From Synechococcales cyanobacterium C42_A2020_086 (lineage in GTDB: Bacteria > Cyanobacteriota > Cyanobacteriia > Elainellales > Elainellaceae), in NCBI GenBank assembly GCA_015272325.1, contig JACYLU010000031.1, forward strand, positions 97,218 to 161,217: DNA of 64,000 bases, in the 5' to 3' direction. Positions 55,200 through 64,000 of the stretch are shown one piece after another. Below the pieces are notes generated by a model. It worked only from the letters and a program-made list of their open reading frames with translations, made no database searches and was not told the origin of the DNA. The first letter of the stretch is position 1. Every line of letters starts with the position of its first letter. The position numbers and the translations under genes are program-made.

Positions 55200-56573
55200 A
55201 TGGTCGCGGTGGCAATTCTGGCAGCAGGACGTGGAACTCGCATGAAGTCGCGTCTGCCCAAGATTCTGCACAACCTAGGAGGGCGATCGCTGCTAAGGCG
55301 AGTGTTGGATTGCACCTCGGAAATAGAACCTACCCGACAGCTCGTCATCGTGGGCTATGGTAATGATTTAGTCAAGGCGTCGTTGGCCGATGTGCCCAAT
55401 CTAGAGTTTGTGCATCAAACAGAGCAGTTGGGAACTGGGCACGCCGTGCAGCAGCTAATTCCCTACCTGCAAGACTTTCAGGGCAATTTGCTGGTGCTGA
55501 ATGGCGATGTACCGCTGCTACGCCCTCAGACCTTGCAGTCCCTATTGCAAACCCATCAGCAGCACCAGAATGCCGCAACCATTTTGACGGCGCAACTGCC
55601 CGATGCCAAAGGCTACGGTCGCGTCTTCTGTGACGGTCAGAATTTGGTGACGCAGATTGTGGAAGACCGAGATTGCAGTCCGGCGCAACGCCAAAACCGG
55701 CGGGTGAATGCGGGTATTTACTGCTTCAACTGGCGTCAGCTCGAGCAAGTACTGCCCAAGCTTCAGTCTAGTAACGATCAACAGGAGTATTACCTAACCG
55801 ATGCGGTCAACTACCTGTCGCCCGTCATGGCAGTCGATGTTGAGGATTATCAGGAAATTCTGGGCGTTAATGACCGCAAACAGTTGGCTGCTGCCTACGA
55901 TATTTTGCAGGCGCGAGTCAAAGACGATTGGATGGCATCGGGAGTGACCCTGATCGATCCGGACAGCATCACCATTGATGATACGGTGCAGCTTGCTCCC
56001 GATGTGGTGATTGAGCCACAGACGCACCTCCGTGGTCAGACCGTGATTCAATCTGGTTGCCACATTGGCCCGGGCAGCTTAATCGAGAATAGCCACCTCG
56101 GAGAGAATGTGACGGTGCTGTACTCCGTAGTGATGGGCAGCCACGTAGCCGCGAATACGCGAGTGGGTCCCTATGCCCACCTGCGGGGACAGGTCACGGT
56201 CGGTCAGAGCTGCCGGATTGGCAATTTCGTTGAGCTGAAATCTACCAGTGTTGGCAACCACACGAATGTAGCGCACCTATCCTATCTCGGAAATGCCACG
56301 GTTGGCGATCGCGTCAATATTGGTGCCGGAACGATTACAGCCAACTATGATGGGGTGAGTAAACATCAAACCTACATTGGTGATCGCACCAAGACAGGGT
56401 CCAACACGGTTTTGGTAGCACCGATCACGATTGGGCACGATGTCACCATTGCTGCTGGTTCAACGGTTACCGACAATGTTCCCGAAGACTGCCTAGTGAT
56501 TGCCCGGGCCCGTCAAGTGGTGAAACCGGGCTGGCGGCTGAAGCCATCCCCACAGCCACCCACTCAGTCCTGA
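55200..56573 (+). CDS. glmU: bifunctional GlmU
   Basis: The 457-residue protein makes UDP-GlcNAc. The N-terminal uridyltransferase has [19 protein letters not shown] and [10 protein letters not shown]; the C-terminal acetyltransferase is a left-handed beta-helix with [20 protein letters not shown] and [17 protein letters not shown]. Both catalytic regions are intact. The ATG at 55200 begins [10 protein letters not shown]; a -10-like TATACT sits at 55164-55169. Its end is 13 bp from the convergent PBP gene stop. Confidence 0.95.
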   Translation: MVAVAILAAGRGTRMKSRLPKILHNLGGRSLLRRVLDCTSEIEPTRQLVIVGYGNDLVKASLADVPNLEFVHQTEQLGTGHAVQQLIPYLQDFQGNLLVLNGDVPLLRPQTLQSLLQTHQQHQNAATILTAQLPDAKGYGRVFCDGQNLVTQIVEDRDCSPAQRQNRRVNAGIYCFNWRQLEQVLPKLQSSNDQQEYYLTDAVNYLSPVMAVDVEDYQEILGVNDRKQLAAAYDILQARVKDDWMASGVTLIDPDSITIDDTVQLAPDVVIEPQTHLRGQTVIQSGCHIGPGSLIENSHLGENVTVLYSVVMGSHVAANTRVGPYAHLRGQVTVGQSCRIGNFVELKSTSVGNHTNVAHLSYLGNATVGDRVNIGAGTITANYDGVSKHQTYIGDRTKTGSNTVLVAPITIGHDVTIAAGSTVTDNVPEDCLVIARARQVVKPGWRLKPSPQPPTQS

Positions 56574-56586
56574 TCCCAGCTCAACG

Positions 56587-58596
56587 CTATTCTTCGGGAG
56601 GGTAGTCCCCATAGCCCTCGGCATAGGTATCCAGGTAGAAGTCAATTGGCTCAGCGACTGGATCAGCCTGGCTGACTGCTTCGCCAGCTTCCAGGGCTTT
56701 GGGATCGCTAGGAACCAACCGCTCGCTAGCAATCAAGGCTTTCATCACGTCTTTGACGATGGGAGCCGCAACGGTAGAGCCGTAGGCATCATCTCCTTGG
56801 GGTTCGTCCACTACAGCAAGTACGGCATAGCGGGGTGCCTCGGCCGGCAAAATGCCAATGAAGCTAGTGATGCGAGCACTACTATAACCGCCGTAGGGGC
56901 TAGCTTTCTGAGCCGTTCCCGTTTTGCCGGCAATCCGGAAGCCGGGAATCTGAGCTGCCTCACCCGTACCATCCGTGACTACCTGCTCCATCATCTTCAG
57001 CACGGCTTGCGTCGTTTGCGGCGAGAAAATTTGCTGGGGTTGGGGGTGCTCGGGCTGCCACTTCAGCTTGCCATCTTCATCGACCAAGCCGGCAACCACA
57101 TGGGGGGTTACTAACTTGCCACCATTCGCAATCATGCTGTGCAGCTGAATCAGTTTAATCGGCGTTAGGGAAAAGCCTTGTCCGAAGGCGGTGGTAGCAG
57201 GCTCCACCAAAGCACCCGTGAACTGCTCGTAGGTTTTGGTTTGTCCGGGCGCTTCCGAGGGCAGGTCTATGCCAGTAACTTCTCCTAGCTTGATCCGCTC
57301 TAGCCAGCCGTAATAAACACCCGGACTGAGGCGTTGCATGATGCGAACCATACCCACATTGCTGGAATACTGCAAAATTTCGCCAACGGTCAGTGGACCA
57401 CGACCGCCCGTTGACTCATAGTCCGAGTTCTGGATCGGCCACTCTCCGATCTGGATTGCGCCTTCGTCAATGAAGACATCATTGGCTTTCACCATGCCGG
57501 ACTGCAGCGCAATCGCTAGGTTGATGGGCTTAAACGTCGAGCCGGGTTCATAAACATCGGTCAGTACCCAGTTTCGCAGTTTTTCCAGATCGGTCTGATA
57601 AAACTTGTTGGGATCGTAGGTTGGATCAGACACCATCGCCAGAATGGAGCCATCCTGCACATCCATCACTATGACGACCCCCCGCTTAGCACTGTATTTT
57701 TTCATCTGCTGCTTCAGCGAGTGGCGGGCGGCCCGCTGTAATCGGCTATCTACGGTGAGTTTGAGCTGCAGTTCGTCTCGTTGCAGAAAGTCGCTGGGCA
57801 ACCCTAGCGGAATCACCGAACCATCCCCCGAGCGGCTGATCTGCATCGCGTCTAGGTGGCGGGCGAGCTGCTTTTCCTGGCTATACTCCACTCCGGCTTG
57901 CCCCTGCCGCTCGAAGTTCACATAGCCAACAATATTGGCAAACAGATCCTGCTGCGGATACAGCCGCTCCTGCTGCTGCACCAGCTCTAACCCGTCTAGC
58001 CCGAGCCGCCTAACCTGATTAGCGACACTCTCCGACAGGGCATCTGCCAAGCGAATGCCGCTTTCGCCACTGTTCAGTTCAGCCAGAATCTGCTCCAGGG
58101 GCTGATTGAGAATTGGCACTAAAGCAACGGCAATGGTTTCCTTCTGCTGATTGCCAAACAAAATAGGATGGGCGTACAGCGTGTAGACTGGCTTATCAAT
58201 CGCTAGCACCGTGCCCTCTCGATCGACAATCGGCCGTCGCGGAATGCCTGCCTCGAGAGAAATGGTTTGCTGAGCCTTGGCCCGCTCTTGCAAAATAGGG
58301 CCTTGCAACACCTGCAGACGGAACAGGTTGAACATCAATCCTACTAGCCCAACCATCAAGATCGACCAAACCATCAGCGGTCGCAGATGCCGATCGGTGA
58401 GGGCAGAGGGTCGTTGTCCGCTTCGTTTCTGGGAAGGCTTCGATCGTTTCGCTCGTTGGGTCGGAACGTCTTGAACGGGATGCTGCAGAAGCTGCCGCCC
58501 TGACGCGTTGGCGGAGCTAGCAGATCGAGACGAACGACGACGCCCTGACGCCGACCGACCGCGCTGGGGACGAAAGGGATGAAACGTCATAGCCAT
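56587..58596 (-). CDS. ftsI: class B penicillin-binding protein (FtsI/PBP2 type)
   Basis: The 669-residue peptidoglycan transpeptidase has a basic, Ser/Arg-rich cytoplasmic leader (1-70), one membrane span (about 73-95), a PBP dimer domain, and the transpeptidase domain. The active Ser is S353 in PGSTFKPIN (SxxK), the SxN motif is in QYSSNVG, and KTGTA closes the triad. The C-terminal tail is acidic. GAGGTG lies 7 bp before ATG 58596. The upstream gene encodes an FtsL-like protein, which supports a septal (FtsI) assignment. Confidence 0.88.
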   Translation of the reverse strand: MAMTFHPFRPQRGRSASGRRRSSRSASSANASGRQLLQHPVQDVPTQRAKRSKPSQKRSGQRPSALTDRHLRPLMVWSILMVGLVGLMFNLFRLQVLQGPILQERAKAQQTISLEAGIPRRPIVDREGTVLAIDKPVYTLYAHPILFGNQQKETIAVALVPILNQPLEQILAELNSGESGIRLADALSESVANQVRRLGLDGLELVQQQERLYPQQDLFANIVGYVNFERQGQAGVEYSQEKQLARHLDAMQISRSGDGSVIPLGLPSDFLQRDELQLKLTVDSRLQRAARHSLKQQMKKYSAKRGVVIVMDVQDGSILAMVSDPTYDPNKFYQTDLEKLRNWVLTDVYEPGSTFKPINLAIALQSGMVKANDVFIDEGAIQIGEWPIQNSDYESTGGRGPLTVGEILQYSSNVGMVRIMQRLSPGVYYGWLERIKLGEVTGIDLPSEAPGQTKTYEQFTGALVEPATTAFGQGFSLTPIKLIQLHSMIANGGKLVTPHVVAGLVDEDGKLKWQPEHPQPQQIFSPQTTQAVLKMMEQVVTDGTGEAAQIPGFRIAGKTGTAQKASPYGGYSSARITSFIGILPAEAPRYAVLAVVDEPQGDDAYGSTVAAPIVKDVMKALIASERLVPSDPKALEAGEAVSQADPVAEPIDFYLDTYAEGYGDYPPEE

Positions 58597-58635
58597 AGGG
58601 CACACCTCACAATGCAGCTGACTGGGGATACTCGC

Positions 58636-59196
58636 TTAGTACCCCACCGGACGGCGCGGCAGCGGTTCTAGCTCAGGGGTAGTTGGTTTCGGCTTCACGG
58701 CAGGACGTTCGGGTGCCGGAGCCAGAAAAATAGTGTTGCTAGGATCGGGAGGCAACAGACCAGTGGTTGGATCCTCCGCCTGTTGCGCCATCTGATTTTT
58801 CAGAGCTTCGTTGGCGGCAATCAGCTGCCGCTCCTGTTTCTGCAGAACTTCTAACCGCTCATATTCTTGCCCCCAGCGATCCTGCAGATAGACCGTCCAA
58901 CCGTAAGCGACCAACACTGCCGCTGCCAGCACTAGGGTGCCCATAGCGGAACCGCGCTGTAGCCAAAGCAAGGCAGTTAGCCAGCGGGGAATTGGCTTGG
59001 GCTGCAAAGAGCGCACCACACCAGACCGTTCAGGGTCAACGCCTCGTGCCCGTCGAGCGGCAGGACTATTGCCCAATCGAGCGGCAATCGCCTCCCGTCG
59101 CGTCTGGGATCGCCAAGGTTTAGCGGCACTTGCTTCTGACGCGGACGCCAGAGACGAGCGGCGGTGGGAATGCTCGGAACGAGGGGCGGCAGCCAT
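58636..59196 (-). CDS. FtsL-like bitopic division protein
   Basis: The 186-residue protein has a basic, Ser/Ala/Arg-rich cytoplasmic leader (1-80), one membrane span (MGTLVLAAAVLVAYGWTVYL, about 85-105), then a coiled coil (ERLEVLQKQERQLIAANEAL) and a Pro-rich tail (FLAPAPERPAVKPKP). This is the FtsL/DivIC layout. It sits 39 bp upstream of the PBP gene in the same direction. The assignment rests on layout and position, since such proteins diverge quickly. Confidence 0.72.
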   Translation of the reverse strand: MAAAPRSEHSHRRSSLASASEASAAKPWRSQTRREAIAARLGNSPAARRARGVDPERSGVVRSLQPKPIPRWLTALLWLQRGSAMGTLVLAAAVLVAYGWTVYLQDRWGQEYERLEVLQKQERQLIAANEALKNQMAQQAEDPTTGLLPPDPSNTIFLAPAPERPAVKPKPTTPELEPLPRRPVGY

Positions 59197-59577
59197 AGAT
59201 CCTATGCCTCTGAATTAACTCTAAGAATCCCTATAGGCGGAAACAAGTTTGCTCTGGTGACGGCAAGACACGCTATCGCTAGTATCTCCCCCAATCAGTG
59301 CGCCATTGTATAGTAATCGTTTTCCCAGCAGTATAGAGGGGAAGCGGTAAATAATCATCCTCTACTTGCAAATTTTTGAACCCAGCCCGGGTGAGCAAGT
59401 CGAAGCGCCTGAAACGAGCCGAGGCAATGCCGCGACAGCCCAAGAGGATGCGGTCTATATTATTTTGTATTTTTTTGTATTTTGCCATCGCACTATAAAC
59501 AGACAGATAGATGGATAGTAAAGAAAGAGAGTTACGATGCACGGTATAGTTCCCCCTTTGTAAGGACTTTGGGTTCA
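59197..59577. other. divergent region between FtsL-like gene and cofH
   Basis: The 381 bp hold promoters for two divergent genes. AT-rich runs such as TATTTTTTTGTATTTTGCC lie near 59465. A minus-strand open frame here (59279-59602) has no ribosome site and overlaps the cofH start; I do not call it. Confidence 0.45.
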
Positions 59578-60729
59578 GTGACAGCTCACGAGATTGATGC
59601 AATTCTTAATCGGGCCTTGGCTGGTCGAGATCTATCCCCGGCAGAGGGTGTGGCGCTGTTGCGTCAGACCGATCCTGACGTCCTTGCTGCTATTCAACAG
59701 GCAGCCGATGCCCTGAGACAACAGCAAGTAGGTGATACCGTCACCTATGTCATCAACCGCAATATTAACTTCACAAACATCTGTGAGCAGCATTGCAGCT
59801 TTTGCGCGTTTCGCCGCGATCAGGGGCAAGAAGGTGCCTACTGGCTTGATTCAACTGTGATTCTGGAGAAAACCGCCGATGCAGTGCAGCGGGGTGCGAC
59901 AGAGATTTGTATGCAGGGCGGCTTAAACCCCAAAGCGAAGCACAATGGCGCATCGTTGCCCTACTACCAGCAGCTTGTGCACCTGATTAAACAGCAGTTT
60001 CCCCAACTGCATCTGCATGCTTTTTCGCCTCAGGAAGTGCAGTTTATCGCTCGGGAAGATGGGCTGAATTATGCTGAGGTGATTACGGCGCTTCAAGAAG
60101 CAGGCGTTGATTCCATGCCGGGAACGGCGGCAGAAGTCCTGGATGATCGTGTGCGGCAGGTGATTTGCCCAGAGAAGATCAACACAGCAACTTGGTTGAC
60201 CATTGTGGAGACAGCGCATCGATTAGGAATGCCAACCACCAGCACCTTGCTCTCAGGACACATCGAAACCCCAGAACAGCAGATGCGCCATCTAGGGCTA
60301 CTGCGGTCGCTGCAGCAGAGAGCACTCGAACGAAACTATCCTGCTCGATTTAGCGAATTTATTTTGCTGCCGTTTGTAGGACAAGAGGCTCCCAAAGCTC
60401 TACGGCGTCGAGTCGGGCGGGATCAGCCAATTCTTGGCGATGCGTTGCGGCTGATGGCAGTGGCGCGGCTGTTTTTGGGCAACTGGATTGTGAATCATCA
60501 GCCAAGCTGGGTGAAGCTGGGTCTAGACGGTGCCACGATGGCTCTAACTTGGGGATGCAACGACATTGGGGGTACCCTGATGGAAGAACACATCACGACC
60601 ATGGCAGGGGCAAAGGGGGGCACTTGTATGGAGGTAGAAACGCTGCGGGCTGCAATTGCTTCTCTAGGACGACCGGCACAGCAGCGGGACACCCTGTATC
60701 AAGCGGTGATATCAAACGGTGTAGCTTGA
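59578..60729 (+). CDS. cofH: CofH, Fo synthase subunit 2
   Basis: The 383-residue radical SAM enzyme joins tyrosine-derived 4-hydroxybenzyl units to 5-amino-6-ribitylaminouracil on the way to the deazaflavin Fo. The 4Fe-4S motif is [10 protein letters not shown] near residue 60; [28 protein letters not shown] and [10 protein letters not shown] are typical. Fo or F420 serves photolyases and redox enzymes. The start is GTG 59578 with AAGGA about 11 bp upstream. CofG is not in this window. Confidence 0.9.
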   Translation: MTAHEIDAILNRALAGRDLSPAEGVALLRQTDPDVLAAIQQAADALRQQQVGDTVTYVINRNINFTNICEQHCSFCAFRRDQGQEGAYWLDSTVILEKTADAVQRGATEICMQGGLNPKAKHNGASLPYYQQLVHLIKQQFPQLHLHAFSPQEVQFIAREDGLNYAEVITALQEAGVDSMPGTAAEVLDDRVRQVICPEKINTATWLTIVETAHRLGMPTTSTLLSGHIETPEQQMRHLGLLRSLQQRALERNYPARFSEFILLPFVGQEAPKALRRRVGRDQPILGDALRLMAVARLFLGNWIVNHQPSWVKLGLDGATMALTWGCNDIGGTLMEEHITTMAGAKGGTCMEVETLRAAIASLGRPAQQRDTLYQAVISNGVA

Positions 60730-60939
60730 CCGCCTCCATGCAACCTGCAATGAGTCCCGAATCAGAACCCCATTAAAACCCAATCAAATCAAAATGAAAG
60801 AGGTGCCGTCGAAAACTGCACCCCTCAATTCCCGAATATTCAATCTGGAATATTCAATCTGATTGTTCAACCTGATCTGGAAAATCAATAAGTACCAAGT
60901 GAACGATTGGAACTATTGGCGTAATTCAAGTACCAACAG

Positions 60940-61131
60940 CTAGGTCAAATTGAGTACTTCAGCCTGGTGTTGTTCAGTAGTGCTGCCTTGAGCGATCTTA
61001 TGCTCTGCAATAGCAGATGCTAAATTAGGCATTTCCTGATGACAGTGAGGACAAAACCAGTAAATGCGACCTTGGCGAGCGTGTCTCAGCAACAATTCAG
61101 AACAACATGGGCAAATGGAGCGGGTATTCAT
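60940..61131 (-). CDS. small zinc-ribbon-like protein
   Basis: The 63-residue protein has CPCCSELLLRH and FCPHCHQEMPN, two CxxC pairs 20 residues apart, as in a single zinc ribbon. A helical tail follows (ASAIAEHKIAQ). The ATG has GAG about 8-10 bp upstream. It may be a regulator or a nucleic-acid-binding protein; the target is unknown. Confidence 0.65.
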   Translation of the reverse strand: MNTRSICPCCSELLLRHARQGRIYWFCPHCHQEMPNLASAIAEHKIAQGSTTEQHQAEVLNLT

Positions 61132-61354
61132 AAAAGCATCTCAAGCTAAATTATCAAATCGCACATCGTATTCAAAACTACAAATCTTAGTTTTGATCCC
61201 CTGTCCTTAACCCTTGATCCCCTACCTTTTAGATTGACAAAGTCTAGTCTTAAACTCAATCAGCAGAGTTACCTATGTCTTTAGGTGGACTGTCGCCTAC
61301 CATTGCTTCCAGTAAGGATCTGAGACGAGGTAGTGTTATTTGAAGTTTTATAAA

Positions 61355-61455
61355 CTTTTCTTGTAGTGCTGACAATAATTAGTTCAATCATTGAACTACT
61401 ATATAAATTTTTCCTGTAGTGCTGACAAGCATTATCAATGATTGAACTACTATTT
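61355..61455. repeat. degenerate 53-bp tandem pair with palindrome
   Basis: GTAGTGCTGACAA occurs at 61363 and 61416, each followed by a segment ending in ATTGAACTACTA. The first copy contains the perfect palindrome TAGTTCAAT-C-ATTGAACTA (61380-61398); in the second it is reduced to TCAAT-G-ATTGA. Confidence 0.75.
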
Positions 61456-61480
61456 GGGCTACAGCATTTTTCACTCTGCT

Positions 61481-61589
61481 GCAGTAGAGCAAGGGGTTTA
61501 AGGCCTGTGTTCTCAACCTGAAGGCAATTGAGCGACTTCAGAAGGGGCTACGGCAGTAGAGCAAGGGGTTTAAGGCCTGTGTTCTCAAC
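61481..61589. CRISPR. CRISPR-like element: two 37-bp repeats, one 35-bp spacer
   Basis: Bases 61481-61517 recur exactly at 61553-61589; each copy starts GCAGTAGAGCAAGGGG and ends CTGTGTTCTCAAC. The 35 bp between them begin CTGAAG and contain CTTCAG, so they can form a hairpin. The sizes fit cyanobacterial CRISPR arrays (37-bp repeats), but no third repeat and no cas gene are in the window. A chance duplication of 72 bp is equally possible. Confidence 0.3.
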
Positions 61590-61702
61590 AAGGTTCAGTC
61601 ATGCCTTCTCGAAAAAGGTTGTATTATTCAAGCTATTATCTATCAACCTCAAATGGGTAGGCTTCAAATCTGAAAAGACAGTTAGCAAACAATAGATGTA
61701 GT

Positions 61703-62191
61703 TTAGTCTAAACCCTGATTGTCATCTATCTCTATTGTCGACTGAGATTCCGAAATAGTAATCTGCTGACGCATTTCGATATGGGGAATTTCCGCTTCTA
61801 GAAACTCATCACCCACCGAATAAAACCCTAACTTTTGGTAGAAGTCTTTTGTATAACTTTGGGCGTGAAGCTTGACTTCTGAAATGCCGTTTTCTGCTAA
61901 AAACTGAATTGCAGTTTGAACAATTGCATACCCAATGCCTTGTCCTCGGTAGGCGGGCAGAACGGCTACTCGCTCTAACTTGGCGAGGGTGTTGCTGAGA
62001 TAGCGAATTCGAGCTGTACCAACAGGTTGAGAGGCTATGGTCGCCACGACATGCCAAGCCATCGGATCTTGACCGTCAAAGTCTAGATCGGGACTAACTC
62101 CCTGTTCTTGGTGGAAGACAGCTTGCCGGATCGCAAGGATGGCAGCTTCAGCATGATCAAAGCAAACGACCTCTAGGTACACCTGGGGCAT
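61703..62191 (-). CDS. GNAT-family N-acetyltransferase
   Basis: The 162-residue protein has the acetyl-CoA loop RVAVLPAYRGQGIGYAIVQ (Q/RxxGxG/A), ISEVKLHAQSYTKDFYQKLGF, and an N-terminal FHQEQGVSPDLDFDGQD typical of ElaA-like members. It acetylates an unknown amine. It is monocistronic. Confidence 0.87.
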   Translation of the reverse strand: MPQVYLEVVCFDHAEAAILAIRQAVFHQEQGVSPDLDFDGQDPMAWHVVATIASQPVGTARIRYLSNTLAKLERVAVLPAYRGQGIGYAIVQTAIQFLAENGISEVKLHAQSYTKDFYQKLGFYSVGDEFLEAEIPHIEMRQQITISESQSTIEIDDNQGLD

Positions 62192-62365
62192 AACAGAAAT
62201 CTAAGCAGTAGAGCCAGCAACATTGTGAAAGCCGCCAAGACAGCAAAAGCCGCGAAAACACCATGGAAATATACGCCACCAAAATACAAAGAGACGCAAC
62301 TGCGTCCCTTTAATTAAACCCTCTAATTAAAACTGTACTGGAACTGTTATTGAGTTAAGTAGCAA

Positions 62366-62923
62366 CTACTGCGCTAGACGGTCCGCTTTGCAGGTATCTA
62401 GGATTCGCTGATCATTGGCATTGAGATCTGCAATGGGATGATAGCCTTGCAAGCCAACGGAGGTTACAACCTCGCCACTAGCATCCGCAACGGTATCGGT
62501 CGATTCGAGGGCTACTGCATAAGGGTGCTCAGTCCGCTCGTAGCTATCAATCACCGTTAGGGCCAGCCGATCAGCTTCGAAGCTACCGTAGAAGCAGTCG
62601 AACGAGGATCGCGGCATATAGAAGGCACCCACGACTTCCCCTTGGGTTACCTCAAAAACGAGATATTCTGAGCCGATTTGGTCTCGCTCAGGAGATTGAC
62701 CGTAGAGATACACACCATCCTCTAGAGGTTGATGGTTTTCAGCTTGAACCAGCGAGGAAGATACTGTCAGTGCCCGCTGGTCTTCGGTATCAGCGCTATA
62801 GGCTGGCGAAGAACCGCTCAGGGCTGCCAAAGAGAGGACCATCAACAAGCCTGTTACCGGCTTTCTAAGTAATTTGTTGAGAGTACGCCACGGTTGTGAT
62901 GTAGATGTCCGGAAGTTAAGCAC
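62366..62923 (-). CDS. exported protein of unknown function
   Basis: The 185-residue protein has a basic leader and a hydrophobic core (VTGLLMVLSLAALSG) ending in SSPAYSA, a likely signal peptidase site. The mature part is beta-rich (VYLYGQSPERDQIGSEYLVF, GEVVGAFYMPRSSFDCFYGS) and ends in RILDTCKADRLAQ; its two Cys could form a disulfide. It resembles exported cyanobacterial proteins, but I cannot name the family. GTG 62923 with AAGGGGG 8 bp upstream decides the start. Confidence 0.7.
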   Translation of the reverse strand: MLNFRTSTSQPWRTLNKLLRKPVTGLLMVLSLAALSGSSPAYSADTEDQRALTVSSSLVQAENHQPLEDGVYLYGQSPERDQIGSEYLVFEVTQGEVVGAFYMPRSSFDCFYGSFEADRLALTVIDSYERTEHPYAVALESTDTVADASGEVVTSVGLQGYHPIADLNANDQRILDTCKADRLAQ

Positions 62924-63452
62924 CGTAGTTTCCCCCTTTCCTATTAAAAACTGCGAAATTAAAGCAAAAATCAACTAAAACAAGTGGAATTTCTTTCACT
63001 CTACCGGAGGGTAGTCATCCGCTTGTCTAGGCTCGGGAAAGACTTAACACAGCAGCGCAACATATTGTTGCAATGGCAGCTGTTTTTAGAATTCCCACAG
63101 CTGATTAGAACTACAGTGCCGATTCAGAGAATTCCAGAAACTTCCTCAAAACCGTTGAATAAGGTTTTAATCACTCGTCGATTTCGAGGAATGGGCTGAA
63201 CAGAGGTCACTGAGTAATTACTCACTACCCTACGATTTTGAGCTAGGGCAGCGCTTCACCCCATCGACCGAACTCGCCCCATCCGATTGGGGGAGACCCG
63301 CTCTGAGTAAACTTGCTCCTCTGCCACAGTCAGATTGGGCCGACTAATGCTAGATAAACCAGAAGGCACGAGCAGAACCCGTGCCTTGCCAGTTTCTATT
63401 TAGTCTTATTTAGTCTCACGCTGTGTTGGCTGAGTGCACCCAGACATCTGCA
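62924..63452. other. intergenic region downstream of sigma factor gene
   Basis: No credible coding frame is present in these 529 bp. They hold the promoter of the exported-protein gene and the stem-loop at 63363-63387 after the sigma gene. Confidence 0.5.
63363..63387 (-). terminator. perfect 8-bp stem-loop after the sigma factor gene
   Basis: AAGGCACG (63363-63370) pairs with CGTGCCTT (63380-63387) around a 9-nt loop, about 65 bp past the sigma gene stop. The following minus-strand sequence, CTGGTTTATC, is only modestly T-rich, so termination is probable rather than certain. Confidence 0.5.
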
Positions 63453-64000
63453 CTAGCTTGCCAAGTAGCCCCGAACGTTGGCTTTGCGACGGCGCAGGTG
63501 ATCAAGGGCCTGGCGTTCTAGTTGGCGGACTCGCTCACGGCTGATGTTCATCCGCTGACCGACTTTTGCTAGCGATAGCTCATGACCGTCTTGCAGCCCG
63601 AACCGCAGCACCAGTACTTCGCGCTGCTGAGGCGTCAACTCCGACAGCATGCCTTCCAAGTCTTGGCGCAGGGATTCTTGGGTAGCAAAGGTTTCGGGAG
63701 AAGCACTTTCGCTTTCATCCTCCAGCAGGTCTTGCAGTTCGGTGTCTTGGTTGTCGCCGACCCGCAGATCGAGCGAAACCGGCTGCCGTGCCATCAGCAG
63801 AAACTCGCGGATCTGGCCTGGTTCTAGCTCCAGGGCTTCACCAATCTCGGCGGGGTTGGGGCTGCGACCCAACTGCTGGGTTAGCTCGCGTTGCACCTTT
63901 TTGATCTTGTTGAGCTTCTCAGTGATGTGGATTGGCAAGCGAATTGTGCGGGCTTGCTGAGCAATGGCACGAGTAATGGCCTGCCGGATCCACCAGTAGG
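63453..64000 (-). CDS. group 2 (SigB/SigD-like) RNA polymerase sigma-70 factor, N-terminus outside window
   Basis: The visible 181 residues begin inside region 2 (YWWIRQAITRAIAQQARTIR) and run through region 3 (LTQQLGRSPNPAEIGEALEL) to region 4 (LTPQQREVLVLRFGL, then ISRERVRQLERQALDHLR). It ends in KANVRGYLAS. The region 4 sequence and short tail are those of cyanobacterial group 2 non-essential factors rather than the primary factor, whose end normally resembles HPNRSSVLKEYIR. It directs promoter choice under stress or in changing light. Confidence 0.85.
   Translation of the reverse strand, partial: YWWIRQAITRAIAQQARTIRLPIHITEKLNKIKKVQRELTQQLGRSPNPAEIGEALELEPGQIREFLLMARQPVSLDLRVGDNQDTELQDLLEDESESASPETFATQESLRQDLEGMLSELTPQQREVLVLRFGLQDGHELSLAKVGQRMNISRERVRQLERQALDHLRRRKANVRGYLAS

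Larger units (their letters stand above)
61132..61702. other. repeat-rich noncoding region
   Basis: The 571 bp have no credible coding frame but hold two kinds of repeats: a degenerate 53-bp tandem pair (about 61355-61455) and a perfect 37-bp pair (61481-61517 and 61553-61589). Both are listed separately. Confidence 0.6.

Noticed and set aside
59279..59602. 107-codon minus-strand frame before cofH
   Set aside because: No ribosome site, overlaps the cofH start in antisense and includes AT-rich promoter-like sequence.

Overview
The window is chromosomal DNA of a cyanobacterium, probably a freshwater or terrestrial Leptolyngbya/Synechococcales-like lineage with a moderately GC-rich genome. This rests on gene content: a Tic20-type protein, a DUF1830 protein, a DICT-domain protein, cyanobacterial-type RemA next to gmk, LL-diaminopimelate aminotransferase, CofH, a group 2 sigma factor and several small proteins that look cyanobacterial. 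The HIP1 palindrome GCGATCGC also recurs (for example near 9887, 10974, 22597, 35317, 40190, 55284 and 56306). Coding density is high, and most genes form short operons on both strands.

Layout. 1-6558: one very large surface/secreted protein on the minus strand, cut by the window edge, with 7 N-terminal propeller-like repeats, 13 cadherin-like repeats and at least 4 further Ig-like repeats. 7163-16030: a glycosyltransferase, a second-type argininosuccinate synthase, a DedA protein, a three-gene operon headed by a thioredoxin-reductase-like flavoprotein, rpsF, an FAH-family enzyme, a Tic20 homologue and small proteins. 16180-24926: ilvE, an RsbU/RsbW-like partner-switching pair, a PGM1-like ATP-grasp ligase, gmk-remA and an Rqc2/NFACT protein. 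25012-36364: a lysozyme-like/trypsin fusion protein, a SRAP protein, an orphan adenine methyltransferase, then a kinase, a c-type-heme HAMP protein, a PhnD-like lipoprotein, a HAD phosphatase and dapL. 36579-45365: a LysM/M23 murein hydrolase, trmL, DUF1830, a radical SAM protein, a DICT/degenerate HD-GYP protein and a pentapeptide-repeat protein. 45714-55135: a seven-FG-GAP RTX protein, an alpha/beta-hydrolase lacking its nucleophile, coaD overlapping a coiled-coil gene by 130 nt, tRNA-Ser, a phosphoesterase, a NYN/LabA-like protein, a rhodanese and an HD-GYP response regulator. 55200-64000: glmU, a class B PBP with an FtsL-like partner, cofH, small zinc-ribbon and GNAT proteins, and the 3' part of a sigma factor gene.

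Themes. Cell-envelope building is represented by glmU, ftsI, the FtsL-like gene, the M23/LysM protein, dapL and gmk. Signalling is rich: an SpoIIE-type phosphatase with its anti-sigma-like kinase, a Ser/Thr kinase, a heme-HAMP protein, intact and degenerate HD-GYP proteins and a sigma factor. Two long calcium- or adhesion-type repeat proteins suggest an elaborate cell surface. No prophage, transposase or cas gene was seen.

The best leads for something undescribed are: the kinase/heme-HAMP/PhnD-lipoprotein locus (30.3-34.3 kb); the radical SAM plus DICT-degenerate HD-GYP pair (41.5-44.6 kb); the flavoprotein operon without an NADPH motif (10.3-12.6 kb); the lysozyme-like/trypsin fusion (25-26.3 kb); and a two-repeat, one-spacer CRISPR-like element at 61481-61589. 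All functional statements are family-level readings of the sequence, with no database search.
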